Assembly: GCA_022562835.1 (NCBI GenBank) | Contig: JADFOM010000114.1 | Location: 1 to 7,597, forward strand | DNA length: 7,597 nt | Origin: Acidobacteriota bacterium | Lineage (GTDB): Bacteria > Actinomycetota > Acidimicrobiia > Acidimicrobiales > SHLQ01 | Direction: 5' to 3' | In this document: piece by piece, positions 1 to 5,921 of the stretch | Layout: the number at the start of each line of letters is the position of its first letter | How positions within the stretch are numbered: position 1 is the first letter of the stretch | Made by a program: the position numbers and the translations under genes | Notes under the pieces: generated by a model | Told to the model about the DNA's origin: nothing | Database searches by the model: none | What the model saw: the letters and a program-made list of their open reading frames with translations, nothing else

Positions 1-255
1 CCAATCCCAGGTCGCCCGCCCGACCTGGCCAATTTGCCGCAAGGATGTCGTTTCGCGGCGCGATGCCGATCCGCTCAAGAGTCCTGCGTCGACGAACTTC
101 CCGAGCTACAAGACGGGGGCGGACTGCAACACCTCTACGCATGCCATTTCCCGGTCGGTACACCTGAAGGCGATGAGGCCAGGGCGACCAATCTCGCTGC
201 GGGGACTACCGCAACTGGTCTCGACATCGAACATCTCGAGGCGTATATCAGTTGA
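1..255 (+). CDS. Peptide ABC transporter ATP-binding protein, DppD/OppD type (3' end only)
   Basis: This is the last 84 residues of an ATPase that would energise import of di- or oligopeptides (possibly nickel or another solute) at the cytoplasmic face of the membrane. The reading frame is open from base 1 and its start lies off the window. What is visible is the family's C-terminal oligo-HPY region: it opens with IPGRPPDL and continues LPQGCRFAARC. Four cysteines sit at residues 16, 22, 29 and 48 of the fragment (C-X5-C-X6-C-X18-C). In characterised relatives such as Thermoanaerobacter DppD this set binds a 4Fe-4S cluster. A tail of about 33 residues follows the last Cys and I recognise nothing in it. 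The TGA stop is 21 nt before the next ATPase gene, so the two are probably one operon. The ATPase core is not in view. The family is clear but the substrate cannot be told. Confidence 0.9.
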   Translation, partial: PIPGRPPDLANLPQGCRFAARCRSAQESCVDELPELQDGGGLQHLYACHFPVGTPEGDEARATNLAAGTTATGLDIEHLEAYIS

Positions 256-276
256 TGGACAAGAGGAGGTTCTGAC

Positions 277-1290
277 ATGGCCGGTTCCGGAATTGCCGCA
301 CTGCGCGACCGTCCCGATATCTTGTTGCGGATCGAACATCTCGTCGTCGAGTTTCCGGCTGGTCGTGGGCGAGTCGTGCACGCTGTCTCCGACGTCAGTT
401 TCGATGTCGCTGATGGCGAGACCCTCGGCATAGTTGGCGAGTCGGGTTGTGGTAAGTCGACGACAGCCAGGGCCATCATCCGCCTGCCGAGGCCGACGAG
501 CGGCACGGTCGAATACCAAGGACGCGACCTCGCCGCACTCAGCAACGAGGAGATGCGCAAGGTCAGGCCCGAGCTGCAAATGATCTTTCAGGATCCAATC
601 GCATCTCTTAACCCGCGTCGCAACGTGCGCGACATCGTGGCCGAAGGCATCAAGGTATGGAGCAAGAGAAGGCCCGGAGCATGGAGCGATGCACGGGTCG
701 ACGAGGTTATCGAAGCCGTCGGCCTCGATCCGGAGGTAGCGGGAAGCCGCAAACCGCACGAGTTCTCCGGTGGACAGGCACAGCGCGTCAGCGTTGCCAG
801 GGCTCTTGCATTGGACCCGAAGGTGATCATCTGCGACGAGCCCGTGTCCGCTCTCGACGTGTCGGTGCAGGCACAGATTCTCAACCTGCTAGAGGACATG
901 AAGGCCCGCTATGGCCTGACCCTCGTGTTCATCAGCCACGACCTATCCGTGGTCAAGAACATCAGCGACCGCGTAATGGTGATGTACCTCGGCAAGACAT
1001 GCGAGATCGGCAACGCCGACACAATGTTCGCCGAGCCCGCGCATCCCTATACACAAGCACTCCTGGACGCCATTCCAGATCCAGACCGTCGCGTGCAGGA
1101 CGAGGCGCCGGCTCTCAAGGGTGAGATTCCGTCGCCCATGAATCCACCGTCGGGTTGCAGATTCAACACCCGTTGTCCCATTGCGACCGACATCTGCCAG
1201 CACGAAGAGCCGCACCTCGAACGCGTCGGCGACGACCACTTCGTTGCCTGCCATCATCCTGCGGTAACGCCGGTGTCGGTCTCGGCCTGA
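277..1290 (+). CDS. Peptide ABC transporter ATP-binding protein, DppF/OppF type
   Basis: Second ATPase of a di/oligopeptide importer, expected to pair with the product of the gene just upstream on the inner face of the membrane. The 337 residues are a usual length. All ABC motifs are present: Walker A GESGCGKS (54-61), Q-loop Gln105, signature FSGGQAQR (163-170), Walker B VIICDEP (183-189), D-loop SALD (191-194) and switch His221. The C-terminal oligo-HPY region starts near AHPYTQALL (255-263). It carries four cysteines, C294, C300, C307 and C325, the spacing linked to a 4Fe-4S cluster in DppD-like proteins. The ATG at 277 follows a strong AGGAGG (264-269) with a 7-nt gap, which fixes the start. 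Permease and binding-protein genes are not downstream; they would have to lie upstream, off the window. The methyltransferase gene converges after 23 bp. The DppF/OppF class is secure; the transported solute is unknown. Confidence 0.95.
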   Translation: MAGSGIAALRDRPDILLRIEHLVVEFPAGRGRVVHAVSDVSFDVADGETLGIVGESGCGKSTTARAIIRLPRPTSGTVEYQGRDLAALSNEEMRKVRPELQMIFQDPIASLNPRRNVRDIVAEGIKVWSKRRPGAWSDARVDEVIEAVGLDPEVAGSRKPHEFSGGQAQRVSVARALALDPKVIICDEPVSALDVSVQAQILNLLEDMKARYGLTLVFISHDLSVVKNISDRVMVMYLGKTCEIGNADTMFAEPAHPYTQALLDAIPDPDRRVQDEAPALKGEIPSPMNPPSGCRFNTRCPIATDICQHEEPHLERVGDDHFVACHHPAVTPVSVSA

Positions 1291-1313
1291 TCTAGTCAAC
1301 GTGCTTTGGGTCG

Positions 1314-2504
1314 CTAGAGCGAAAAGGCGGCCACGGTCTCGGTGTGGGTTGTATTTGGAAACATGTCGATGAGTTCGACCGAGTCGAGCGTGTAACCAGA
1401 GCTCACCAGCAACTTGGCGTCTCGTGCCATGGCCGCGGCGTCACAACTCACCAACACGACCCGAACAGCGCCGGATTTCGCGATGACGTCCACCGCGGGC
1501 GCCTTGAGGCCGGCTCGACCGGGGTCTGCGACCACGACGTCGACCGGAACCACTCGCCAGTCCTCCACGCGACGCGAGCGAATCATCGTCGACGCAGCGA
1601 CATTGACGCGCGCGTCGGCACATGCGCTGGGCGATGACTCAACGGATTCGAGCACCGCGCCGTCGACGTGTGCAGCGCTCAGCAGTCCAACGCCTGAATA
1701 GAGGTCGACTACCTTGGGTTGGTCCCGATCGGTGAGGCGTGAGCCCCGCGCCACGGATGCAACGAGTGCATCGGCGCCAGCTGGCGAGGCCTGGAAGAAC
1801 GAGCGAGCCGAGATGCGCCACCGCCTCGACGCAACCTCCTCGTAGATGTGTGCCGGCGAGCCAGCATCGAGTTGATCTACTCCAACCACGACGACGTCGT
1901 CAGGAACCACAACTCCGTTCGTGGTCGGGTCGACTACCACCAGTCGGTCCCCTGTACGTGCCCCGACACGAACAACAACTTCCACGGCATCCCCGAATCG
2001 TCCGTCGATGAGGATCTCCTCGGCCAGCGGGTGCGCGACAACACACTGGGAGACGCTGACCGAGTCGTGAGAGCGCGCGCGGCGAAAGCTGGCACGTCCG
2101 AGTTTTACGCTGGCGCGCCAGGTCGTGCGATAGTCGGCGTCGCGCAGTGGCCGTGCCAGCGGAACGATGCCGCGAATCCCCCCAATCCGTTCCAGCGCAT
2201 CGGAAATGACACGGGACTTCAACTCGGGTTGCATCGATGGCTTGACGTGCATGAAGTCGCACCCGCCACAACCGCGATGCCATGTCTCGCAGGGCGGCTT
2301 AACCCTCGACGGTGAAGGCTCGAGCACCTCACTAAGTGTCGCGTTTGCGTAGGACTTGGACTCCGAGCGCAGCTGGGCGAGAACCCTCTCACCGGGAAGG
2401 GCACCGGAGACGAACACCACCCTGCCGTCGCTGTCGCGACCGACGCCGTCTCCGCCTTTGGCGATGTTGATGATCGACAGCTCGATCGGTGTATCCGCGC
2501 TCAC
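1314..2504 (-). CDS. TRAM-domain, Fe-S class I SAM-dependent RNA (uracil-5-)methyltransferase (RlmD/RlmCD/TrmA family)
   Basis: Predicted to methylate carbon 5 of a uridine in rRNA or tRNA with S-adenosylmethionine. It has 396 residues. A TRAM RNA-binding domain (about 8-62) comes first, then cysteines C72, C79, C82 and C154, matching the 4Fe-4S ligand pattern of RlmD. The catalytic domain follows: SFFQ (235-238), SAM motif VVDLYSGVGLL (265-275), DPGRAGL (327-333), nucleophile Cys354 in VSCDA, and the general base Glu389 in HTETVAAF. Three motifs differ slightly from the textbook forms: Ser270 for Cys in DLYCG, DPGR for DPPR, and SCDA for SCNP. The key Cys and Glu are kept, so I expect an active enzyme. 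The start is GTG; a weak AGGG lies 8 nt upstream. The gene is alone on its strand, converging with the transporter ATPase and divergent from rpe. The family is clear; which nucleotide it modifies cannot be told. Confidence 0.93.
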   Translation of the reverse strand: MSADTPIELSIINIAKGGDGVGRDSDGRVVFVSGALPGERVLAQLRSESKSYANATLSEVLEPSPSRVKPPCETWHRGCGGCDFMHVKPSMQPELKSRVISDALERIGGIRGIVPLARPLRDADYRTTWRASVKLGRASFRRARSHDSVSVSQCVVAHPLAEEILIDGRFGDAVEVVVRVGARTGDRLVVVDPTTNGVVVPDDVVVVGVDQLDAGSPAHIYEEVASRRWRISARSFFQASPAGADALVASVARGSRLTDRDQPKVVDLYSGVGLLSAAHVDGAVLESVESSPSACADARVNVAASTMIRSRRVEDWRVVPVDVVVADPGRAGLKAPAVDVIAKSGAVRVVLVSCDAAAMARDAKLLVSSGYTLDSVELIDMFPNTTHTETVAAFSL

Positions 2505-2633
2505 CTACAGGACCCTATGAAGGATCAAATGTATGTGCACGTCCTAGGCCTACTGGACTCTGTCCGATCTCGATGATCAACGCAGTCAGCGACAAAACGC
2601 GACGCACTACTTCAGTTCGCGTAGATTGGCCCG
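2505..2633. promoter_or_regulatory. Divergent intergenic region between the RNA methyltransferase gene and rpe
   Basis: These 129 bp must hold promoters for both flanking genes. For the minus-strand gene a possible -10, TACATT, reads on the minus strand at 2533-2528, but I see no matching -35. In the middle is the 8-bp palindrome TAGGCCTA (2545-2552), flanked by GTCC (2541-2544) and GGAC (2555-2558), an imperfect dyad that could be an operator. The rpe-side promoter is listed separately. No convincing small gene is present. Confidence 0.4.
2622..2633 (+). promoter_or_regulatory. Candidate -10 element for a leaderless rpe transcript
   Basis: TAGATT at 2622-2627 fits the actinobacterial -10 pattern TANNNT. 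It ends 6 nt before the rpe ATG at 2634, which places the transcription start at or next to the A of the start codon. No Shine-Dalgarno sequence is visible upstream of that ATG, as expected for leaderless translation, which is common in actinobacteria. No clear -35 hexamer lies at the usual distance, so the call rests on the -10, the spacing and the missing SD. Confidence 0.4.
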
Positions 2634-3311
2634 ATGCCGAGACCCATTTTGATCGCACCTTCAGTGTTGCCCGCAGATTTCTCTCGTCTCGGTGAGGAAT
2701 GTGCTGCACTCGAACAGGCTGGCGTCGACCGCATCCAGTGGGATGTTATGGACGGCGTCTTCGTCCCCAACCTCACCTTCGGGCCTGACGTCATCGCTTC
2801 GATCCGCCCACATGTCACGGTCCCCTTCGAAGCGCATCTGATGGTGGTCAACCCGGACGAGCTGCTCGGTCGCTACGTCGACGCCGGGTGCGAGCTGATA
2901 ATCGTGCACGCCGAAGCATGTACACATCTGCATCGCACTCTGGGACGCTGCAGGGAGCTTGGCGCCAAAGCAGCTGTCGCGTTGAACCCCGCCACCCCCG
3001 CTGCCACGATCGAGCACGTTCTCGACCTGGTCGACATGGTTCTTGTCATGACTGTCAATCCAGGTTTCGGCGGACAGGCTTACATTTCGACGATGGAGTC
3101 AAAGATCACCGAGATTGCAGCACTGATCCGCGAGGGTGACCACGACGTCGACGTTGAGGTTGATGGAGGCATCGGACCATCGACGATAGAAGGCGCCGCA
3201 CGCGCTGGGGCGAACGTACTGGTCTCAGGCTCGGCGTTATACAAAGACCCTGACGGTCTCGCTCACGCGGTTGCAGACCTTCGCGCACGGGCCGAAGCCG
3301 CCCGCCAATAG
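2634..3311 (+). CDS. rpe: Ribulose-phosphate 3-epimerase
   Basis: Interconverts D-ribulose 5-phosphate and D-xylulose 5-phosphate in the cytosolic pentose phosphate pathway. The 225 residues form a full-length TIM barrel of the family. Landmarks are IAPSVLPADFSRL (7-19), WDVMDGVFVPN (36-46), AHLM (67-70), the phosphate loop NPGFGGQ (142-148) and the VDGG turn (176-179). Of the usual metal and catalytic residues, Asp37, His68 and Asp177 are present together with Met39 and Met70. The first metal His of the usual HxDxMDG motif is Gln35 here (RIQWDVMDG). The codon is CAG, with no sign of a frameshift around it. The gene stands alone, divergent from the RNA methyltransferase and convergent with clpP, and probably has a leaderless transcript. 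AlsE-like allulose-6-phosphate epimerases share the fold, but the phosphate loop and overall match favour Rpe. Confidence 0.93.
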   Translation: MPRPILIAPSVLPADFSRLGEECAALEQAGVDRIQWDVMDGVFVPNLTFGPDVIASIRPHVTVPFEAHLMVVNPDELLGRYVDAGCELIIVHAEACTHLHRTLGRCRELGAKAAVALNPATPAATIEHVLDLVDMVLVMTVNPGFGGQAYISTMESKITEIAALIREGDHDVDVEVDGGIGPSTIEGAARAGANVLVSGSALYKDPDGLAHAVADLRARAEAARQ

Positions 3312-3337
3312 GACACTCCGTTAGGAGCATTCGTCTC

Positions 3338-3402
3338 TGTGTCAGACACCCAGCGCAACGTGAACTTTCACCCAGCCAGTTCTGCGCTGGGTGTCTGACA
3401 CA
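3338..3402. repeat. Perfect 20-bp inverted repeat with palindromic arms between convergent rpe and clpP
   Basis: The left arm TGTGTCAGACACCCAGCGCA (3338-3357) and the right arm TGCGCTGGGTGTCTGACACA (3383-3402) are exact reverse complements around a 25-nt loop. The outer part of each arm is itself a palindrome, GTGTC-N-GACAC (3339-3349 and 3391-3401). The loop repeats eight bases of the left arm, CACCCAGC (3369-3376), which could pair instead with GCTGGGTG (3386-3393). The loop can also form a small GTGA/TCAC hairpin (3360-3371). The element starts 26 bp after the rpe stop and ends 5 bp before the clpP stop codon. It may act as a two-way transcription terminator or be a dispersed REP/REPIN-like or miniature mobile repeat; one window cannot decide. 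Confidence 0.9.
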
Positions 3403-3409
3403 TTTGTTT
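3338..3409 (+). terminator. Possible rpe terminator built on the inverted repeat
   Basis: The hairpin is followed on the plus strand by ATTTGTTT, a weak T-rich stretch at 3402-3409, so it could end rpe transcripts. On the minus strand the bases after the hairpin (complement of 3337 downward) are not T-rich, so ending clpP transcripts there would need another mechanism. The 25-nt loop is larger than usual for an intrinsic terminator, hence the modest confidence. Confidence 0.4.
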
Positions 3410-4019
3410 ACCCGCCAATTTCGGAACGGCTCGCGACCACGTGATCGACCTGGCCGTACTCCTTGGCTTCTTCGGCTGTGAACCAGCGATCCCGCTCTGA
3501 GTCCTCGGCTATGCGCTCAACCGACTGACCGGTGTGCTCTGCGATGCGCTGCTGAAGAATCTTCTTGGTGTATGCCATCTGTTCGGCTTGGATGGCAATG
3601 TCGGTCGCCTGACCGCGCACCCCTCCGAGCGGCTGATGCATCATGATCCGGGCGTGTGGCAACGCATACCGCTTACCAGGGTGACCAGCACACAACAAGA
3701 ACTGGCCCATCGACGCGCCGAGGCCCATGCAAATCGTGGCCACGTCGGGCGTGACGAACTGCATCGTGTCGTAGATCGCCATACCTGCGGTGATCGAGCC
3801 ACCCGGTGAGTTGACGTACATCCAGATATCCGCCTCGGGATCTTTGCCCTCCAGGTAGAGCAGCTGGGCTGTGACGTAGTTCGAGAGCTCATCGTCGACC
3901 TGCTGGCCGAGATAGACAATGCGTTCGTCGAGGAGCAGGCGGAAAAGGTCCTGTTTCGTCGAACCGCTGACTGAAGGGCCTTCGGCTGCTCGGGCGTCCG
4001 GTGTGATCAGCTTCGACAT
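3408..4019 (-). CDS. clpP: ATP-dependent Clp protease proteolytic subunit, ClpP1-like
   Basis: Serine peptidase subunit that forms the barrel of the Clp protease and degrades proteins fed in by ClpX or ClpC in the cytosol. It has 203 residues, a usual length, with an N-terminal stretch of about 20 residues that may be a propeptide. The catalytic triad is Ser103 (GASMGQFLL), His128 (MMHQPLGG) and Asp177 (ERDRWF). The SPGGS segment (71-75) near the active site and the handle-helix region (about 132-160) are normal. ARIMMHQPLGGVRGQATDIAIQAEQ and DRWFTAEEA resemble actinobacterial ClpP1 more than ClpP2. The ATG at 4019 has GAGGA 8 nt upstream (minus strand, 4032-4028). Actinobacterial clpP genes are usually in a clpP1-clpP2 pair near clpX. 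Here neither neighbour is a Clp gene and clpP looks monocistronic, so it is probably one of several copies in the genome. Confidence 0.96.
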   Translation of the reverse strand: MSKLITPDARAAEGPSVSGSTKQDLFRLLLDERIVYLGQQVDDELSNYVTAQLLYLEGKDPEADIWMYVNSPGGSITAGMAIYDTMQFVTPDVATICMGLGASMGQFLLCAGHPGKRYALPHARIMMHQPLGGVRGQATDIAIQAEQMAYTKKILQQRIAEHTGQSVERIAEDSERDRWFTAEEAKEYGQVDHVVASRSEIGG

Positions 4020-4126
4020 ATGTCAGGTCCTCGATCGGGATGGTGTGCGTGGATTCACAGGGTAATGGGAGCCAACCTAGGAAATGTGCCGGAACATCAC
4101 GAAGTCAAGAGCCTGCGCGCCTCGCT

Positions 4127-4157
4127 TTGTCACCCCATGCGAGTATGCGACTACGCT
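4127..4157 (+). promoter_or_regulatory. Candidate promoter of the PAS-GGDEF-EAL gene
   Basis: A -35-like TTGTCA (4127-4132) and a -10-like TACGCT (4152-4157) are separated by 19 bp. Transcription would start near 4164 and leave about 80 nt of leader before the GTG at 4246. The match is moderate. The overlapping inverted repeat GTCACCC/GGGTGAC would suit a repressor site, but no regulator is identified. Confidence 0.3.
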
Positions 4158-4232
4158 GGGTGACCTCGTGAGCGATTCCTTGAGTGCGCGCTCGGGCCGA
4201 CGCTCACCGGCCATTGTCGCGTCGCAATGGAC

Positions 4233-4238
4233 GAGAGG
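4233..4238 (+). promoter_or_regulatory. Ribosome binding site that decides the GGDEF-EAL start
   Basis: GAGAGG at 4233-4238 lies 7 nt before the in-frame GTG at 4246, the best Shine-Dalgarno match among the candidate starts. The ATG at 4084 has AGGA almost touching it, and the GTG at 4168 has only a weak GGGTG. This favours 4246, which also puts the start just before the PAS domain. Confidence 0.6.
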
Positions 4239-4245
4239 TCGAGCA

Positions 4246-5907
4246 GTGATCGGGAACGACCGCACCGAGTTCGCTCGAACAATGGTCGCGCAATCCCCCA
4301 CCGCCACGCTGCTGGTCGATGGCGGAGGCCTAGAAATCGCTGCTAACAGCGCCTTTAGATCACTCATGGCAGCATCCACCCTGTCGGGCAACCGTCACAA
4401 CTGGACCGACATAATCGATCCCGCCGACATCGGCTCCCTGAGCCGTGCCATCGAAAACGCTCACGCAACAACAGCTTCGTGGAAGGGCACAATTCGTCTC
4501 GACCCGTCGCTCGTCCGCGTCACAGCACACCACGTCTTGGTCACACCCGTGCCCGACGGCGGGGCCGCCATCGTGCAGTTCGTAGAGACGCTCGCTCTTA
4601 CAGATGACCTGACCGGACTACCGAATCGCGTAGACCTGCTCGAACGTCTCGATGGCGCACTCGACGAAGCTCACCGGGCGGGGCGTCAGGTCGGTGTGCT
4701 ATTCCTCGACCTCGACCGGTTCAAGGTTGTCAACGACTCGCTCGGGCATCGCGCCGGCGACGACATCTTGCGTGAGGTCGCGATGCGGATAAGGAAGACC
4801 ATCCGACCAGAAGATCTGGTCGCTCGTCTAGGAGGAGACGAGTTCGTCGTGCTCGTTCACCGTGTCGGTTCACGCGACGATCTGACCACCGCCGCCGAAC
4901 GTATTCGTCGCAATATTTCGACCCCGATCGAACTCGAGGACGGACGCATCATCATCACCACCAGCATCGGCATTGCCATCGCCGACGGTAGTCAGTCAGC
5001 AGAGGAGCTGATCCGCGACGCAGACACCGCTCTGTACCGGGCAAAGGACCTCGGACGCGACCGCGCCAGCGTGTTCGACGACCTGCTCAGGGCACGTGCT
5101 ATCGCTCGACACAGTACCGAGCAGCGACTACGCCAGTGCCTCGACGACTCGTCGATCGAGGTGCGCTACCAGCCGACCGTCGATATCGCGACCGGCACGC
5201 TGACCGGCGTAGAAGCGCTTGTGCGGATGCGCGATGACGATGAGGAGTTGCTACTGCCACCGGACTTCTTGGATGTCGCTGAGGAGACCGGACTGGTAAG
5301 ACGTCTGGGCACGACGGTGCTCGATCAAGCTCTTCATGATCTAAAGGACTGGAATCAACGGGCCACTACACCAATGACCGTTGCGATCAACGTCTCACCA
5401 CGCCAACTCAACGATCAGAGATTCCCAGCAATCGTGGCATCCGCATTGTCAAACTGCGAGATCGACCCATCGTTGCTGCTTCTCGAGATCACCGAACACG
5501 TGCTCATCGAGGCGAGTCCGCTCACCGAACGTGTCCTGTTCGAACTCTCCGAACTCGGCGTCGGTCTCGGTCTCGACGATTTCGGGACGGGGTACTCGTC
5601 GCTGGCCTATCTCAAGCGCTACCCGATGACATTCGTGAAGATCGACCAATCCTTCGTAGCCGGCCTCGGACAGGATGACGACGACACCGCGATCGTCCGC
5701 GCGACGATTGCGCTCGCACAAAGCCTCAACCTGCGCGTACTTGCCGAGGGAGTAGAAGACGAAGCGCAGCTCGCTCAGCTCCGCGAGCTCGGCTGCGACA
5801 TGGCGCAGGGCTATCTATTCTCTCGACCGGTGACCGGCTCTGTTATTGAGGGCCTACTGGACCACCGTTGGGTCGCCGCGGGCAAATCGGCACGCTGGCA
5901 AAGATAG
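4246..5907 (+). CDS. PAS-GGDEF-EAL protein: diguanylate cyclase/cyclic-di-GMP phosphodiesterase
   Basis: Sensor-effector protein that may make and break the second messenger cyclic di-GMP. From the GTG at 4246 it has 553 residues: a PAS-like sensor (about 9-112), a GGDEF domain (about 116-280) and an EAL domain (about 290-545). The cyclase site is intact: GGDEF at 196-200, LDLDRFKVVND (154-164) and the product-inhibition RxxD at R187-D190. The phosphodiesterase site is also complete: EALVR (323-327), Asn382, Glu414 in LEITE, Asp444-Asp445 in DDFGTGYSS, Lys465, Glu501 in AEGVE and Gln521. Either activity could therefore work; the in vivo balance cannot be read from sequence. I see no signal peptide or membrane span, so it should be cytosolic, with the PAS reading an unknown cue. 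An upstream in-frame ATG at 4084 would add 54 residues without domain character. It is divergent from clpP and ends 14 bp before the converging rdgB. Confidence 0.95.
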   Translation: MIGNDRTEFARTMVAQSPTATLLVDGGGLEIAANSAFRSLMAASTLSGNRHNWTDIIDPADIGSLSRAIENAHATTASWKGTIRLDPSLVRVTAHHVLVTPVPDGGAAIVQFVETLALTDDLTGLPNRVDLLERLDGALDEAHRAGRQVGVLFLDLDRFKVVNDSLGHRAGDDILREVAMRIRKTIRPEDLVARLGGDEFVVLVHRVGSRDDLTTAAERIRRNISTPIELEDGRIIITTSIGIAIADGSQSAEELIRDADTALYRAKDLGRDRASVFDDLLRARAIARHSTEQRLRQCLDDSSIEVRYQPTVDIATGTLTGVEALVRMRDDDEELLLPPDFLDVAEETGLVRRLGTTVLDQALHDLKDWNQRATTPMTVAINVSPRQLNDQRFPAIVASALSNCEIDPSLLLLEITEHVLIEASPLTERVLFELSELGVGLGLDDFGTGYSSLAYLKRYPMTFVKIDQSFVAGLGQDDDDTAIVRATIALAQSLNLRVLAEGVEDEAQLAQLRELGCDMAQGYLFSRPVTGSVIEGLLDHRWVAAGKSARWQR

Positions 5908-5911
5908 CCAG
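5895..5911 (+). other. Small hairpin across the GGDEF-EAL stop codon
   Basis: CTGGC (5895-5899) and GCCAG (5907-5911) can form a 5-bp GC-rich stem with a 7-nt loop that contains most of the TAG stop. No T-tract follows on either strand. It is the only visible candidate for a transcription end in the 14-bp gap between the convergent genes and may be chance. Confidence 0.25.
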
Positions 5912-5921
5912 GAACCACTCT

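Larger units (their letters stand above)
4020..4245. promoter_or_regulatory. Divergent regulatory spacer between clpP and the GGDEF-EAL gene
   Basis: This 226-bp stretch should hold the promoters of both genes. For the plus gene I see TTGTCA (4127-4132) and TACGCT (4152-4157), 19 bp apart, a plausible but slightly wide sigma-70-type pair. Overlapping it are the dyad GTCACCC (4129-4135)/GGGTGAC (4158-4164), the dyad CTCGC (4121-4125)/GCGAG (4139-4143), and a tandem near-repeat ATGCGAGT-ATGCGACT (4137-4152). For clpP, a minus-strand TTGACT lies at 4108-4103 and a TANNNT box TAGGTT at 4079-4074. They are 23 bp apart, too far for a standard pair. An in-frame extension of the plus gene back to an ATG at 4084 crosses this region; I think it is not translated. 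Confidence 0.4.

Noticed and set aside
106..759. 217-codon open frame on the minus strand
   Set aside because: It lies opposite the end of the first ATPase gene and the beginning of the second, whose motifs are unmistakable; its product has no recognisable domain. It is a shadow of GC-rich coding sequence.
657..1124. 155-codon open frame on the plus strand
   Set aside because: It is out of frame inside the DppF/OppF-type gene, Arg- and Pro-rich, with no family features.
1291..1318. TCTAG...CTAGA inverted repeat as a terminator between the convergent dppF-like and methyltransferase genes
   Set aside because: Only 5 bp of AT-containing stem with an 18-nt loop and no T-tract; not above chance.
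1848..2315. 155-codon open frame on the plus strand
   Set aside because: It is antisense to the RNA methyltransferase, which has a full motif set; the antisense product resembles nothing.
4074..4108. TTGACT and TAGGTT on the minus strand as the clpP promoter
   Set aside because: The boxes are 23 bp apart, too far for a standard sigma-70-type promoter, so I do not call it as a feature of its own.
4020..4245. HspR (HAIR), CIRCE or ClgR-type operator upstream of clpP
   Set aside because: I looked for CTTGAGT-type, TTAGCACTC-type and ClgR-like CGC...GCG sites and found no convincing match.
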